A stretch of DNA of 64,000 nucleotides from JAGVSR01 sp963825555 (lineage in GTDB: Bacteria; Pseudomonadota; Alphaproteobacteria; Rhizobiales; Hyphomicrobiaceae), in contig CAWGTZ010000009.1 in NCBI GenBank assembly GCA_963825555.1, forward strand, positions 62,001 to 126,000, given 5' to 3'. Of the stretch, positions 18,636-27,832 are shown one piece after another; position 1 is the first letter of the stretch; every line of letters begins with the position of its first letter. The notes under the pieces are model-generated. The model did not search any database. It was not told the origin of the DNA and saw only the letters and a program-made list of their open reading frames with translations. Position numbers and translations under genes: made by a program.

Positions 18636-19142
18636 TCAGGACCGCGACTTGGACTTCGCCGGGGCGGGGACCGTGGGGGAGGGAGACGGTGCCGATGGCC
18701 GCGCCGCCAATTCCTTGTCGAGATCGAAGCTCGGGCAACCTAGTTCCACGAGCCGGTTGTTGTAGGCTTCGAGTACCGGTCGGTCGCCAGCCGCCCGCGA
18801 TGCGGCATTTGTCGCGGTCGCGGTTCCAAAGACGGTGCTGGTGACTGATCGCATCGTTGCGGATGTACCCGATGGGGCAACCTTGTAGTCTTCACCGCGC
18901 AAAGCAAGCAGGCGGACCTGCAGGCGTCCGGTCAGTCGGCTGCAATCGAGCCCCCGCTCCTCCGCCGAGAGGGTGTAGGGTCCGGAGTAGGTCGGTTCGG
19001 GCACGCTGGCGGCATTTTGGACTGATGTCGTCGTGCTGGCACAGCCGCCCGCGGCCACGAGGCAGGCGACCAGGAAGGGCAGAGCGGCGCGAGGGAGGCA
19101 GGAAGTCAAAGGCGGTGTCCCGATTGGCACTTCACAAGCCAT
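18636..19142 (-). CDS. Putative lipoprotein of unknown function
   Basis: A 168-residue protein. A hydrophobic stretch (about 20-32) ends in VAAGGC, a lipobox-like site, so Cys34 would be lipidated. The mature part has SGPYTLSAEERGLDCSRLTG and VELGCPSFDLDKEL, with two further Cys, and a Pro/Ser-rich tail. The n-region of about 18 residues is long for a lipoprotein; an in-frame internal start nearer the hydrophobic core is possible. GAGG lies about 11 bases before the ATG at 19142. No named family is recognised. Confidence 0.6.
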   Translation of the reverse strand: MACEVPIGTPPLTSCLPRAALPFLVACLVAAGGCASTTTSVQNAASVPEPTYSGPYTLSAEERGLDCSRLTGRLQVRLLALRGEDYKVAPSGTSATMRSVTSTVFGTATATNAASRAAGDRPVLEAYNNRLVELGCPSFDLDKELAARPSAPSPSPTVPAPAKSKSRS

Positions 19143-19268
19143 TCTCTGACCTCAAAAGACGGGCTTAAGCAAGGCAACAGCACGGTCAGGACATGGCTAA
19201 ATGGTCGCTTGTGATTCGTCGCCGGTCGCGGCTTCTATGGGGCGGCAACAACAGGGAGATAGGGTGTT

Positions 19269-19727
19269 ATGAGACAGTTCCGGACCTGGGTTGTGGCAGG
19301 GCTGGGGGGCATACTTGCCGCCGGGATTGGGTCGCTTTCGCCTGCTGTGCAGGCGCAAGAGGACGATTCGGGACCGAAGCGGCTGACCTGCACGTTCGCA
19401 TCCGGCACATCGACCAGCTACGAAGATGGTGCGTTCACGTCCAAGCCGGCGAGCACGCTATCGTTCTCCCTCGACAAGATCGACCTTGAGGGGCAGGCGG
19501 CGGAATTGATAGCCGGTGCCGATGCCAAGCCGCTGACCGTCAGGATCATTCGTGCCATCAACGCCAATCACTTCCTCGAGGTGGTCAACGAGGGGTTTCT
19601 CAACCTCACGACGATCTACGACAAGGACGCCAAGACCGGTACCTATCCCGCCGTGCATTCCCGCCATCTCGGCATTCTCGGCCAGCCGGTCTTCGGCCAG
19701 TACACGGGGACCTGCAAAGACGAGTAA
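19269..19727 (+). CDS. Small secreted protein of unknown function
   Basis: A 152-residue protein starting MRQFRTWVVAGLGGILAAG, with a signal peptide cleaved near VQAQ. The mature domain has RLTCTFASGTSTSYEDG and ends GQYTGTCKDE; its two Cys could join the ends of the domain. Alternating hydrophobic residues suggest a small beta-sandwich. A GGGAGA motif precedes the ATG. It stands alone between a divergent lipoprotein gene and the DUF1489 operon. Confidence 0.7.
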   Translation: MRQFRTWVVAGLGGILAAGIGSLSPAVQAQEDDSGPKRLTCTFASGTSTSYEDGAFTSKPASTLSFSLDKIDLEGQAAELIAGADAKPLTVRIIRAINANHFLEVVNEGFLNLTTIYDKDAKTGTYPAVHSRHLGILGQPVFGQYTGTCKDE

Positions 19728-19826
19728 CGTGCGCAAATCTGTGGACGAGTGGTGCGAGGCCGCGTGAGGAGAGCCGGTCAGCCCCTAGGTTCGGGCGCTA
19801 CCTTCGAGACGTTGGGACATCACACC

Positions 19827-20267
19827 ATGACGCTGCATCTAATCAAGCTGTCGGTCGGATCGGATTCGATCGAGGATCATGCGCAGTGGCAGGCGGCCAA
19901 TCGCCAGTTCTGGCGTAAGGTTGCGGGGCGCTCGGCCGTGTTCCACACGACCTTCCAGATGCCGAAGCGCACGGAAGAGCTTCTCGACGGCGGCTCGCTC
20001 TACTGGGTCATCAAGGGCGTCATCCAGGCGCGCCAGAAGCTCGTCGGTTTCGACGAAGGGCACAAGGAAGACGGCTCGCCCTGCTGCCTTCTCCTGCTCG
20101 ATCCCAATATCGTGCCCGTGCGGCCGGTGCCGCGCCGCGCCTTCCAGGGCTGGCGCTACCTCGACGCCGATAGTGCACCGCCGGATCTGGGATCGTCGTC
20201 GCGCGGCGACATCACCGAGCTGCCGCCCCACATGCGTCGCGAATTGGCGGCGCTGGGGCTCATCTGA
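19827..20267 (+). CDS. DUF1489 family protein
   Basis: A 146-residue soluble protein starting MTLHLIKLSVGSDSIEDH. The stretch YWVIKGVIQARQKLVGFDE followed by DPNIVPVRPVPRRAFQGWRY matches what I know of the alphaproteobacterial DUF1489 family, whose function is unknown. It ends with RRELAALGLI. The next gene begins 20 bases later, and that gene overlaps the third, so the DUF1489, aminotransferase and flavoprotein genes probably form one operon. Confidence 0.75.
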   Translation: MTLHLIKLSVGSDSIEDHAQWQAANRQFWRKVAGRSAVFHTTFQMPKRTEELLDGGSLYWVIKGVIQARQKLVGFDEGHKEDGSPCCLLLLDPNIVPVRPVPRRAFQGWRYLDADSAPPDLGSSSRGDITELPPHMRRELAALGLI

Positions 20268-20287
20268 CAGGAAGGTTGTTACGTTTC

Positions 20288-21391
20288 GTGCGCAAGCCCA
20301 TCATTACGTCCATCGTCGCGGCGCTGCCGCATACCGTCCCGTTCGTGGGCCCGGAGACGATGGAGCGCGCCCGCGGCCGTCCCTTTCGCGCGCGTCTTGG
20401 CGCGAATGAAAGCGCCTTCGGTCCTTCGCCCCGCGCGATCGAGGCTATGGAAGCGGGTGCGCGCGAGATTTGGAAATACTGCGATCCGGAGAACCACGAT
20501 CTGCGCGAGGCGGTTGCCCGCTTCCACGGCGTGACGATGGCGAACGTCGTCATAGGCGAAGGGATCGACGGCTTGTTGGGTCTTGCAGTCAAGATCGCCG
20601 CCGATCCGGGGACACCCGTCGTGACGTCGAATGGCGCCTATCCGACTTTCAACTTCCATGTTTCCGCGCAGGGGGCGCGGTTGGTCAAAGTGCCCTTCAG
20701 AAACGACCGGGAGGATTTGGACGCGCTGCTGGAAACCGCGCGGCGCGAGAAGGCGCGCGTGCTCTACGTTTCCAATCCAAACAATCCGATGGGTTCCTGG
20801 TGGCCGGCCGATGCTCTGGAACGTCTCATTGCTAACCTGCCCGATGGGCTGCTTCTCCTGCTCGATGAAGCCTACTGTGATACGGCGCCCATGGGTGCTG
20901 TTCCCGATCTCGATATTGCGAATCCCCAGGTGCTGCGGCTGCGCACGTTCTCCAAAGCCTACGGTCTCGCCGGTGCTCGCATGGGGTACGCGCTGGGCGA
21001 ACCTTCGCTGATTGCGCTCTTTGAGAAGGTCCGCAACCACTACGGCATCAATCTCCTCGGTCAAATCGGTGCGCTGGCCGCACTTCACGATCAGGTGTGG
21101 CTCACCGAGGTTGTTGCCCGTATCACCCGGGCGCGGGCGCGCATCTCGGATATTGCCCGCACCAACGGTCTGCAACCGCTGCCCTCCGCCACGAATTTCG
21201 TGGCCATCGACTGCGGACGCGATGGAGCCTTTGCCAACCGCGTGCTCGACGGACTATTGGAACGCGACGTTTTTGCCCGCAAGCCCGCCGTGCCGCCGCT
21301 CGACCGCTGTATCCGGGTCAGTTGCGGCCTGGATGCGGAACTCGATGTCCTCGCCGAAGTCCTTCCTCAAGCCCTGGCGGCCGCTGCATGA
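20288..21391 (+). CDS. PLP-dependent aminotransferase, HisC-like (class I/II)
   Basis: A 367-residue fold-type I enzyme. It has ANESAFGPSP at the N-terminus, IGEGIDGLLGLA, the substrate and PLP segment SNPNNPMGSWW, DEAYCD (Asp that contacts the pyridine N), the PLP Lys in RTFSKAYGLAGARMGYA, and IRVSCG near the C-terminus. This pattern is that of histidinol-phosphate aminotransferase and its many relatives. The window has no other histidine genes, so the substrate is open. The GTG at 20288, 12 bases after AGGAAGG, is preferred over a TTG at 20276. Its stop overlaps the next start (ATGA). Confidence 0.85.
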   Translation: MRKPIITSIVAALPHTVPFVGPETMERARGRPFRARLGANESAFGPSPRAIEAMEAGAREIWKYCDPENHDLREAVARFHGVTMANVVIGEGIDGLLGLAVKIAADPGTPVVTSNGAYPTFNFHVSAQGARLVKVPFRNDREDLDALLETARREKARVLYVSNPNNPMGSWWPADALERLIANLPDGLLLLLDEAYCDTAPMGAVPDLDIANPQVLRLRTFSKAYGLAGARMGYALGEPSLIALFEKVRNHYGINLLGQIGALAALHDQVWLTEVVARITRARARISDIARTNGLQPLPSATNFVAIDCGRDGAFANRVLDGLLERDVFARKPAVPPLDRCIRVSCGLDAELDVLAEVLPQALAAAA

Positions 21392-22536
21392 CCTCGTCCC
21401 GAACCAAGCATCTCGTTCTCATCGGCGGCGGCCATGCGCATGTCTTCGTCCTGCGGGCATTCGGCCTGAAGCCGCTGCCCGGCGTCGAGATCACGCTCAT
21501 CGCTAAAGAACCTTTGGCCCCCTACTCGGGCATGCTGCCGGGGTTTGTGGCCGGGCACTATACGCTGGAGGAATGCCAGATCGATCTGAGACGGCTTGCG
21601 CGCTTTGCCGGGGTGCGCCTGATCGAGGGCGCCGCCACGGGCATCGACCGCATCAACCGGCGCGTCCATATAGGCGGGCAGGAGAGCGTCCCCTACGACG
21701 TGCTCTCGATCGACGTCGGCATCACGCCTGACATGTCCGATATTGCCGGCGCGGCCGAGCACGCGCTGGCGGTCAAGCCCGTCTCGGAGTTCGCGCCCAA
21801 ATGGCTTGACCTGCTCGCGCGCGCCGAAGCGCCGGAAGGGCCGCGCCACATTGTGGCGGTGGGCGGCGGGGCGGCTGGCGTGGAGCTTATCCTCGCCGCG
21901 CGGTTCCGCCTGACGGCGTCGCGATCCTGGGCCGAGCGGGCAGCCAATCCGTTCAGCTACACGTTGATTGCCGGCACCGGGGTTCTGCCGAGCCACAATG
22001 CGCGGGCGCAAAGGCTGGCGCAGGTGGCTTTGCAGCGCGGCGGCGTCCGTGTGATTGAAGGCGACAGCGCGGTTGCGATCACGCCCGATCGCGTGCGCCT
22101 CCGATCGGGCCTTGAACTTCCCTCCGATGCGGCGCTCGTCTCCACCCGCGCCAAGGCGCCCGCGTGGCTTGCCGGTACGGGGCTCGCGCGTGATGCCGGG
22201 GGCTATCTGGCGCTCCGACCTACGCTTCAGACGATCAGCGATGACGACGTCTTCGCTGCCGGTGATTGCGCCACCGTACTCGAGCATCCTCGCGAGAAGG
22301 CGGGCGTCTTCGCCGTGCGCCAGGGCCCGGTTCTGGCCGATCATCTGCGCCGTTATCTCGAGATGCGCCAGCTCGATCCGTTCGTGCCTCAGCGCCGCTT
22401 CCTGACGCTCGTATCGCTTGGCGAGAAGTCGGCGATTGCGAGCCGCGGCGGGTGGGCCGCAGCAGGGCACTGGGCTTGGCTTTGGAAGGACTATATCGAC
22501 CGGCGATTCATGGCTCGCTTCAGCCGGTTGGGATAG
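21388..22536 (+). CDS. FAD-dependent pyridine nucleotide-disulfide oxidoreductase of the SelD-associated type
   Basis: A 382-residue flavoprotein. The N-terminal FAD motif LVLIGGGHAHVFVLRAFG and APYSGMLPGFVAGHYTLEEC fit the subfamily found fused to the N-terminus of selenide, water dikinase (SelD) in some bacteria. The NAD(P) motif VAVGGGAAGVELILA comes at about 155-170, and the second FAD site DDVFAAGDCAT at about 290-300. Here it stands alone with no SelD domain. The ATG at 21388 overlaps the aminotransferase stop by four bases, indicating coupled translation. It lacks a CxxxxC redox pair, so it is nearer NDH-2-like dehydrogenases. The physiological substrate is unknown. Confidence 0.8.
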   Translation: MTSSRTKHLVLIGGGHAHVFVLRAFGLKPLPGVEITLIAKEPLAPYSGMLPGFVAGHYTLEECQIDLRRLARFAGVRLIEGAATGIDRINRRVHIGGQESVPYDVLSIDVGITPDMSDIAGAAEHALAVKPVSEFAPKWLDLLARAEAPEGPRHIVAVGGGAAGVELILAARFRLTASRSWAERAANPFSYTLIAGTGVLPSHNARAQRLAQVALQRGGVRVIEGDSAVAITPDRVRLRSGLELPSDAALVSTRAKAPAWLAGTGLARDAGGYLALRPTLQTISDDDVFAAGDCATVLEHPREKAGVFAVRQGPVLADHLRRYLEMRQLDPFVPQRRFLTLVSLGEKSAIASRGGWAAAGHWAWLWKDYIDRRFMARFSRLG

Positions 22537-22574
22537 CCGGCCGCGGCAGACCGTTGCGCACAGCACGCAAACGA

Positions 22575-23534
22575 TCAGTTCGCCGTGCTGACCACGGTCG
22601 GGGACCAGCTGCCCGCAGCGGTGTTGTCCACGTTGGCCGGCTTGAAGGCCACGGTGGCAGCGGCCACGGGAGCAGCCGGAGCCGGTGCCGCCGCGATTGC
22701 CGGCGGGGCTGTAAAGGAGGGACCACCCTTCTTCGGATCGAGCTTCACCATCTGGCGTACGAGCGCGGTGTTTTGCTTGGCCTCGTTCAAGGACACGGCT
22801 GTGGCGCCCACCTGGGTTGCCTCGTCGTATTTGCCCTGGAGGCCGAGCACGAGAGCGAGGTTCTGACGTGTCTTGACGTTGCTGGAATCCCGCGACACTG
22901 CCTGACGCAGGAGACCCTCGGCGCGCTGGGGATCCCCACTCATCGCATAAGCGAGAGCCAAATTATTCTGCACGGAGGCGCGGTCCGGTGCGAGCTGGTT
23001 GGCGCGTTCCAGGTGCTGCACGGCCTCCTTATACTTTCCTTGCTTGGCGAGTGCGGCGCCACGCGCCGACATCACACGCCAGTCGGGGCGCAGGGGATCG
23101 TCCGCAAAGGCGAGAAGCTGTTCGGCCAGCGACGTCTGGTCCAGTTCGAGGGCGAGGCGACCGTACTCGGAGGCAATCTGCTTGTCCTGATTGTTGAACT
23201 GGGCGGCCTGCTGGAGAACCTGGAAGGCTTCGCTCTTGCGGCCCAAGGCCTTCAGGTTCTTCGCATAGGAAAGCGCGGCCTGCGCATCTTGCGGGTTCTT
23301 TGCGTACTTTTTGCCCCAATAGTCGGTGGCCTGGGCCAGTTCGCTCTGAAGCATGCCGCCCATGCCGGGCGCGGCTTCGGCTGCGGGGGGCTGGGAGGAT
23401 GCCAGGAGATCGAGTCCGGTGTCATCGCCGAGGCTGGAGCAAGCGCCCGTCAGGGCGGCCATCGCGAGGACGGCGATGCGCCGTGCGAGTCCACTGCCGC
23501 GTGTTGAAACGCCCACCGCCACTGTACCCGTCAT
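22575..23534 (-). CDS. TPR lipoprotein, TadD-like
   Basis: A 319-residue protein with a signal sequence ending in the lipobox ALTGAC (Cys32). TPR repeats span about residues 75-245 (AALSYAKNLKALGRKSEAFQ; LERANQLAPDRASVQNNLAL; NLALVLGLQGKYDEA). The C-terminal 70 residues are Ala/Pro-rich. This is the architecture of TadD, a pilotin-like lipoprotein of Flp pilus systems. No other tad genes are in the window, so a general outer-membrane TPR role is as likely. GGGAGAA precedes the ATG. Confidence 0.75.
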   Translation of the reverse strand: MTGTVAVGVSTRGSGLARRIAVLAMAALTGACSSLGDDTGLDLLASSQPPAAEAAPGMGGMLQSELAQATDYWGKKYAKNPQDAQAALSYAKNLKALGRKSEAFQVLQQAAQFNNQDKQIASEYGRLALELDQTSLAEQLLAFADDPLRPDWRVMSARGAALAKQGKYKEAVQHLERANQLAPDRASVQNNLALAYAMSGDPQRAEGLLRQAVSRDSSNVKTRQNLALVLGLQGKYDEATQVGATAVSLNEAKQNTALVRQMVKLDPKKGGPSFTAPPAIAAAPAPAAPVAAATVAFKPANVDNTAAGSWSPTVVSTAN

Positions 23535-23675
23535 AAACTTCTCCCGCGCGTGAGCCCATGGCGAATCAGTGCATGGGCGGGTTTGATGCGGGCGTAGTTT
23601 TCCGGTACAGCCGTCAACAAAGACTTAAGCTATAGGGATCGCGGACGGAGAGATGTCGGAACAACTCGGGGTGGA

Positions 23676-24332
23676 TCAGAGTGCTGATTCCTTGCGGGCT
23701 CCTTCCGCCCATTCCTCCATCTCGGGCATGGCGAAGATGGTCTCGATGTATCTTGCCGTTGTTCCATCATCGCCGAAGCGGGCAAGATCCGGCACGTAGG
23801 TACGAAAGCGCGAGCACACCGGGGCGTACATGGCATCCGCGGCACTGAAGTCGCCAAACAGGAACGGTCCTTCTGCGCCGTAATTCGTTCGGCAGTCGTG
23901 GAAGCTGTGCACGATGCGCCGGATATTATGGTCGATGGCCTCCGGGAAGGTCTCCATGGGCTTCACTGCAAAAAGATCCATGGGGCACATTTCGCGCAAT
24001 TTCATGAAGCCCGCGTGCATTTCCGCCGAAACAGCCCGCGCGATGCCGCGAGCGATGCGATCACGGGGCCAGATCGGGTGCTCGGGGTAGAGGTCGGCCA
24101 GGTACTCGATAATCGCCAGGCTGTCCCAGATCAGCAGATTCCCGTGCTTCAGAGCCGGAACCTTTCCTGCGGGCGAATGGGCGAGAATGCTACTCTTGGT
24201 ATCGCCTTGTCGCAGTTTGACGCTGACTTCCTTGAACGGAATGCCGAACCTTCTCATGACGAGCCAGGGTCTGAGGCTCCAACTCGACCAGATCTTGTTG
24301 CCGATGACGAGGGACAAGTCGGAATCGGGCAT
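23676..24332 (-). CDS. Glutathione S-transferase family protein
   Basis: A 218-residue protein. The thioredoxin-like N-domain (1-80) has VIGNKIWSSWSLRPWLVM with a Ser at the expected catalytic turn, the cis-Pro motif in GKVPALKH, and WDSLAIIEYLADLYPEHPIWP, the glutathione-contact helix. The C-terminal helical domain has FLFGDFSAADAMYAPV. I chose the ATG at 24332, preceded by AAGGAAGG; longer reading overlaps the divergent pepA promoter and looks non-coding. The substrate cannot be predicted. Confidence 0.88.
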   Translation of the reverse strand: MPDSDLSLVIGNKIWSSWSLRPWLVMRRFGIPFKEVSVKLRQGDTKSSILAHSPAGKVPALKHGNLLIWDSLAIIEYLADLYPEHPIWPRDRIARGIARAVSAEMHAGFMKLREMCPMDLFAVKPMETFPEAIDHNIRRIVHSFHDCRTNYGAEGPFLFGDFSAADAMYAPVCSRFRTYVPDLARFGDDGTTARYIETIFAMPEMEEWAEGARKESAL

Positions 24333-24483
24333 GCTTTCGCCTTCCTTCAGCGGGTATGCTAGGTCCTGATATGGGTCTAGGTCGGCTTGTGGCGCCGCAC
24401 AACCCATGCCCGTATCCGGGCTGCTACCTAGTAGGGCTCTGCAACGGTATCCCGAGAGACAAGACGAGCGAGACGGCCATTCC

Positions 24484-25941
24484 ATGACATCCGGTTCCGA
24501 GACTTCAGCTTCGACAACCTTGCGCGAGGCGGCGGGCCTCTACGCGCCTGCGGACAGCCCCGGCGTACCGATACGGCTGGTAGCTTCGGGCGGGGTCGGC
24601 GAGATGGGCCTTTCGCCTTCCGAACGGCGCTGGACCGAAACGATCGCCTTCAAGGGCGCGGCGAAGGCCCAGGCGCTCCTTTCGGCCTCCGACGGAGCTC
24701 TGGCATCCGTCCTCTTGGGTGGCGGCAACGGGCAGGCGGGGGAGCCCTGCGGTCCCTCCGATCTGCTGCTTGGCCAGATTGCGGGAACCTTGCCTGCCGG
24801 CACGTACAAGCTCGGTTCCGGCTTTTCCAACGCGGATTTGGCCTCGCTCGCATGGGGACTGGGCGCTTATCGATTCCGCCGATACAAGTCGGCCAAACCC
24901 GATGCCGCCGCTCCCGTCGCGCAACTTGCGCTGCCGGCCAGCGTCGATCGGGCCGCGCTGATCAACACGGTAGAAGCGGTGTGGCTCGGGCGCGATCTCA
25001 TCAACACGCCTGCCAGCGACCTTGGCCCCGCTGAAATGGAGGCAGTCGTCCGCGCTGTGGCTTCAACTCATGGTGCCGATGTGCGTTCGGTCGTCGGCGA
25101 CGAACTTCTCGCGCAGAACTTTCCCATGATCCATGCCGTCGGCCGGGCGAGTCCGCGTGCGCCGCGCCTCATCGAACTCACTTGGGCCAAGCCTGGCGGC
25201 CGTCCCGATGCTCCGAAGGTGACGCTCGTCGGGAAGGGGATTACCTTCGACACCGGCGGCCTCGACATCAAGCCGCCGTCGGCCATGCTGATCATGAAGA
25301 AGGATATGGGCGGTGCGGCGGTAGCTGTCTCGGTGGCGCACATGATCATGGGCCAAGGGCTCGATGTGCGCCTGAAGCTCCTCATCGCGTCCGCGGAGAA
25401 CTCCGTTTCGGGTGATGCCTTCCGTCCCGGAGACGTCCTGAAAAGCCGCGCCGGCCTCACGGTGGAGATCGGCAACACCGACGCGGAGGGCCGTCTCGTC
25501 CTCGCCGACGCGATGGCGCTGGGCGATGAGGACGAGCCCGACAGCATGTTCGTCTTCGCAACGCTCACGGGCGCGGCCCGCACCGCGCTCGGCCCCGATC
25601 TGCCGGCGCTTTTCACCAACGACGACGCGCTCGCCGGACGATTGCAGGCCACGGGCGAGGCTATCGGCGATCCCGTCTGGCGCCTGCCGCTGTGGCCCGG
25701 CTACGACCGCAACCTGGACAGCGAGGTCGCCGACATGAACAACATCTGGGAAAGCCCGTTCGCCGGCTCCATCACGGCGGCGCTGTTCCTGCAGCGCTTT
25801 GTCAAGAAGGCGAAGCGCTTCGCTCACTTTGATCTCTACGGCTGGCGACCGGCGGGGCGCCCGCTGGGTCCCAAGGGCGGCGAGGTTCAAGCGGCGCGCG
25901 CCGTGCTGGAAGTCCTGCGCGGTGAGAGCGGGGTGGCATGA
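24484..25941 (+). CDS. pepA: Leucyl aminopeptidase (M17 family)
   Basis: A 485-residue zinc/manganese aminopeptidase. The C-terminal catalytic domain has VGKGITFDTGGLDIKPP (metal-binding Lys and Asp), MKKDMGGAA, the active-site signature NTDAEGRLVLADA, and TLTGAAR. The N-terminal domain is diverged, as in many alphaproteobacterial members. It trims N-terminal residues from peptides in the cytosol. The start at 24484 follows GAGCGAGACGG; it is divergent from the GST gene. Its stop overlaps the NlpC/P60 start (ATGA), so the two peptidases are translated together. Confidence 0.93.
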   Translation: MTSGSETSASTTLREAAGLYAPADSPGVPIRLVASGGVGEMGLSPSERRWTETIAFKGAAKAQALLSASDGALASVLLGGGNGQAGEPCGPSDLLLGQIAGTLPAGTYKLGSGFSNADLASLAWGLGAYRFRRYKSAKPDAAAPVAQLALPASVDRAALINTVEAVWLGRDLINTPASDLGPAEMEAVVRAVASTHGADVRSVVGDELLAQNFPMIHAVGRASPRAPRLIELTWAKPGGRPDAPKVTLVGKGITFDTGGLDIKPPSAMLIMKKDMGGAAVAVSVAHMIMGQGLDVRLKLLIASAENSVSGDAFRPGDVLKSRAGLTVEIGNTDAEGRLVLADAMALGDEDEPDSMFVFATLTGAARTALGPDLPALFTNDDALAGRLQATGEAIGDPVWRLPLWPGYDRNLDSEVADMNNIWESPFAGSITAALFLQRFVKKAKRFAHFDLYGWRPAGRPLGPKGGEVQAARAVLEVLRGESGVA

Positions 25942-26840
25942 TGTCGGAGATCCCTGCCGCGACCCTTCCCGATCCGCGTCGTCACGCGTTCCGTCCAGAT
26001 CTGGCCGACGAGCGCCTCGTCGGCCGTGTGGAGGCGCTGCGCTACATCGCCGGCCAGCCCTCCCAGATCATCCGTCCCGCCGTCCCCTTGCGCCGCCGCC
26101 CGGTAGCCAGCGACGGTCTTGACACCGAAATCCTGTTCGGTGAACGCGTCAGTGTTTTCGACGAGGCGGACGGCTGGGCCTGGGTGCAACTCGAACGCGA
26201 CGGTTATGTCGGCTACATCCCGGCGAACGCGCTTTCGGAAACGATCGTGCCGCCGACACACCGCGTGAAAGCAACAGGGACGTTTCTCTATCCGGAAGCG
26301 GATATGAAGGCCGCGCCCATCATGCATCTGAGCCTGAACGCCGAACTCACCATCGTGGAGGAGGGCGAACGTTTCAGCCGCACGCACATCGGCGCGTATG
26401 TCGTCAGCCGGCATATCGCCGAGATCGAAAAGGTCGCGCGCGACTACGTGGAGATCGCCGAGCGCCTCATCGGCACGCCGTATCTTTGGGGCGGTAAGAC
26501 CCGCATCGGGATCGATTGCTCGGGCCTCGTCCAACTCTCCCTGCAGGCAGCCGGAATCGATGCCCCCCGCGACAGCGACATGCAGATGGCCGAACTCGGC
26601 ACGCAAATCGAAATTCCTGGAGACCTTGAAGGTCTTGAGCGCGGTGATCTCATCTTCTGGATGGGTCACGTCGGGATCATGACCGATGGGGTGATGCTGC
26701 TTCACGCCAATGCGCATCACATGTCGACTGTCGTGGAGACCCTGCCCGAAGCCTCCGAGCGAATTGCCAAATCCGGCACGCCTCTGATCGCAATCAAGAG
26801 GATGGGCCAGCTTTCCAGCGCTTCAGCTGATGGCGCGTAA
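25938..26840 (+). CDS. NlpC/P60 family cysteine peptidase with SH3-like domains
   Basis: A 300-residue protein with no signal peptide. SH3-like segments occupy about residues 40-160 (LFGERVSVFDEADGWAWVQL; VGYIPANAL). The NlpC/P60 domain follows with catalytic Cys194 (GIDCSGLVQL), His244 (MGHVGIM) and a third polar residue around LLHANAHH. Such enzymes cleave gamma-D-Glu-meso-diaminopimelate bonds; a cytosolic form next to pepA suggests recycling of peptidoglycan peptides. It overlaps pepA by four bases and its 3' end overlaps the opposite-strand DUF4846-like gene by 47 bases. Confidence 0.9.
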   Translation: MMSEIPAATLPDPRRHAFRPDLADERLVGRVEALRYIAGQPSQIIRPAVPLRRRPVASDGLDTEILFGERVSVFDEADGWAWVQLERDGYVGYIPANALSETIVPPTHRVKATGTFLYPEADMKAAPIMHLSLNAELTIVEEGERFSRTHIGAYVVSRHIAEIEKVARDYVEIAERLIGTPYLWGGKTRIGIDCSGLVQLSLQAAGIDAPRDSDMQMAELGTQIEIPGDLEGLERGDLIFWMGHVGIMTDGVMLLHANAHHMSTVVETLPEASERIAKSGTPLIAIKRMGQLSSASADGA

Positions 26841-27618
26841 ATGCCCACTCGGGCGTTGAAAGCGTGTCGCCGAAATCGGTTCCGTACCAGGCCGAACCGT
26901 CCGTCGCGTTCGGGTTCTTTAGAACGTGGATCTCCTGCGCCGGCATGTAGCTCTGGGCCAGCAGGAAGCGCTTGTCCCCCGTGTCGGGATCAATGGCCAT
27001 GTCCACGACCAGAACGGCGTGTCCCGGAAAACCGCCCTTGATGAAGACATCGCCGATGGAAATTTCGGCGACATTGACGGGCAGCAGTTCGCGCTCCAGA
27101 GAGTACGTGCCGGCGTATGCAAAGACATAGTCCATATACTTGCGGAAGCCCGCATAGTCCTGCCTCGCGCGATTGGCGAAGCGCAGCCGCTTGCCCTTCG
27201 TATCGTTGAACGCGATCTCGCGCTTGCGGCCTTGCGCATAGAGCCATTCCGCGCGCAGCCGCATGACGGCATCGGCGCATTGCTGCAGGTCGCGTTTGCC
27301 CACATCGATGTCGATCACGGCCGCGTGCACGTCCTGTCGCCACTTCGGTGCACCGGTGTGGAGCAACACGGGGGAGCCCGTGGGCTTCATCGGCAGGCCG
27401 CGCAGCCACGCGGCGAACGAATCTTTACGCGCGGCGACACGGACATATCCGGCCGGCGAGGGAAAGCGGCTCTCCAGGCTCTCAGCCGCCGCGTCCGACG
27501 GCTTCCAAGCATAGGTAGGCGTGGCCACGGCAGGCGCCGTTCCGGCAAAAAGCGCAAGTGCGGCGAGAGCCGCCCAGGCGGTCGATCGGAGTGGATGTTG
27601 AATGGAAAAGGGGATCAT
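26794..27618 (-). CDS. Secreted DUF4846-like protein
   Basis: A 274-residue exported protein with a signal peptide (hydrophobic at about 13-28, cleaved after AVATP). The domain has FAAWLRGLPMKPTGSPV, AVIDIDVGKRDLQQCADAVMRLRAEW, and GDVFIKGGFPGHAVLVVDMA. This block set is what I associate with DUF4846; the FPGHAVLV part recalls NlpC/P60-like or CHAP-like folds. Function is unknown. Its last 16 codons overlap the end of the NlpC/P60 gene on the other strand. Confidence 0.75.
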   Translation of the reverse strand: MIPFSIQHPLRSTAWAALAALALFAGTAPAVATPTYAWKPSDAAAESLESRFPSPAGYVRVAARKDSFAAWLRGLPMKPTGSPVLLHTGAPKWRQDVHAAVIDIDVGKRDLQQCADAVMRLRAEWLYAQGRKREIAFNDTKGKRLRFANRARQDYAGFRKYMDYVFAYAGTYSLERELLPVNVAEISIGDVFIKGGFPGHAVLVVDMAIDPDTGDKRFLLAQSYMPAQEIHVLKNPNATDGSAWYGTDFGDTLSTPEWAFTRHQLKRWKAGPSS

Positions 27619-27790
27619 CGGGCCTCGTGCAAGATGGGCACGGCAAATGCTTCAATCGGGCTCCGGTGGTCTGCCAGCAGATGATGGCGGTTTTGCGTAG
27701 CTTTGATGGTGCCGGTCGCCACTGCCAGCCAGCACGGCCGGCCTCATCCCAGCTTTCACGCAAGCAAGTGTCACGTGTTACCCCGTGGCC

Positions 27791-27832
27791 AAAAACGCAA
27801 GAGCCCGGCAGGCGTTTCGCCGTGCCGGGCTC
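27791..27832 (-). terminator. Terminator-like hairpin, minus strand
   Basis: GAGCCCGGCAGGCG (27801-27814) pairs with the strand ending at 27832 with a single bulged base and a TTT loop. Read on the minus strand the stem is followed by TTGCGTTTTT. It would end a minus-strand transcript coming from the 28.3 kb side; no annotated gene explains it. Confidence 0.65.
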
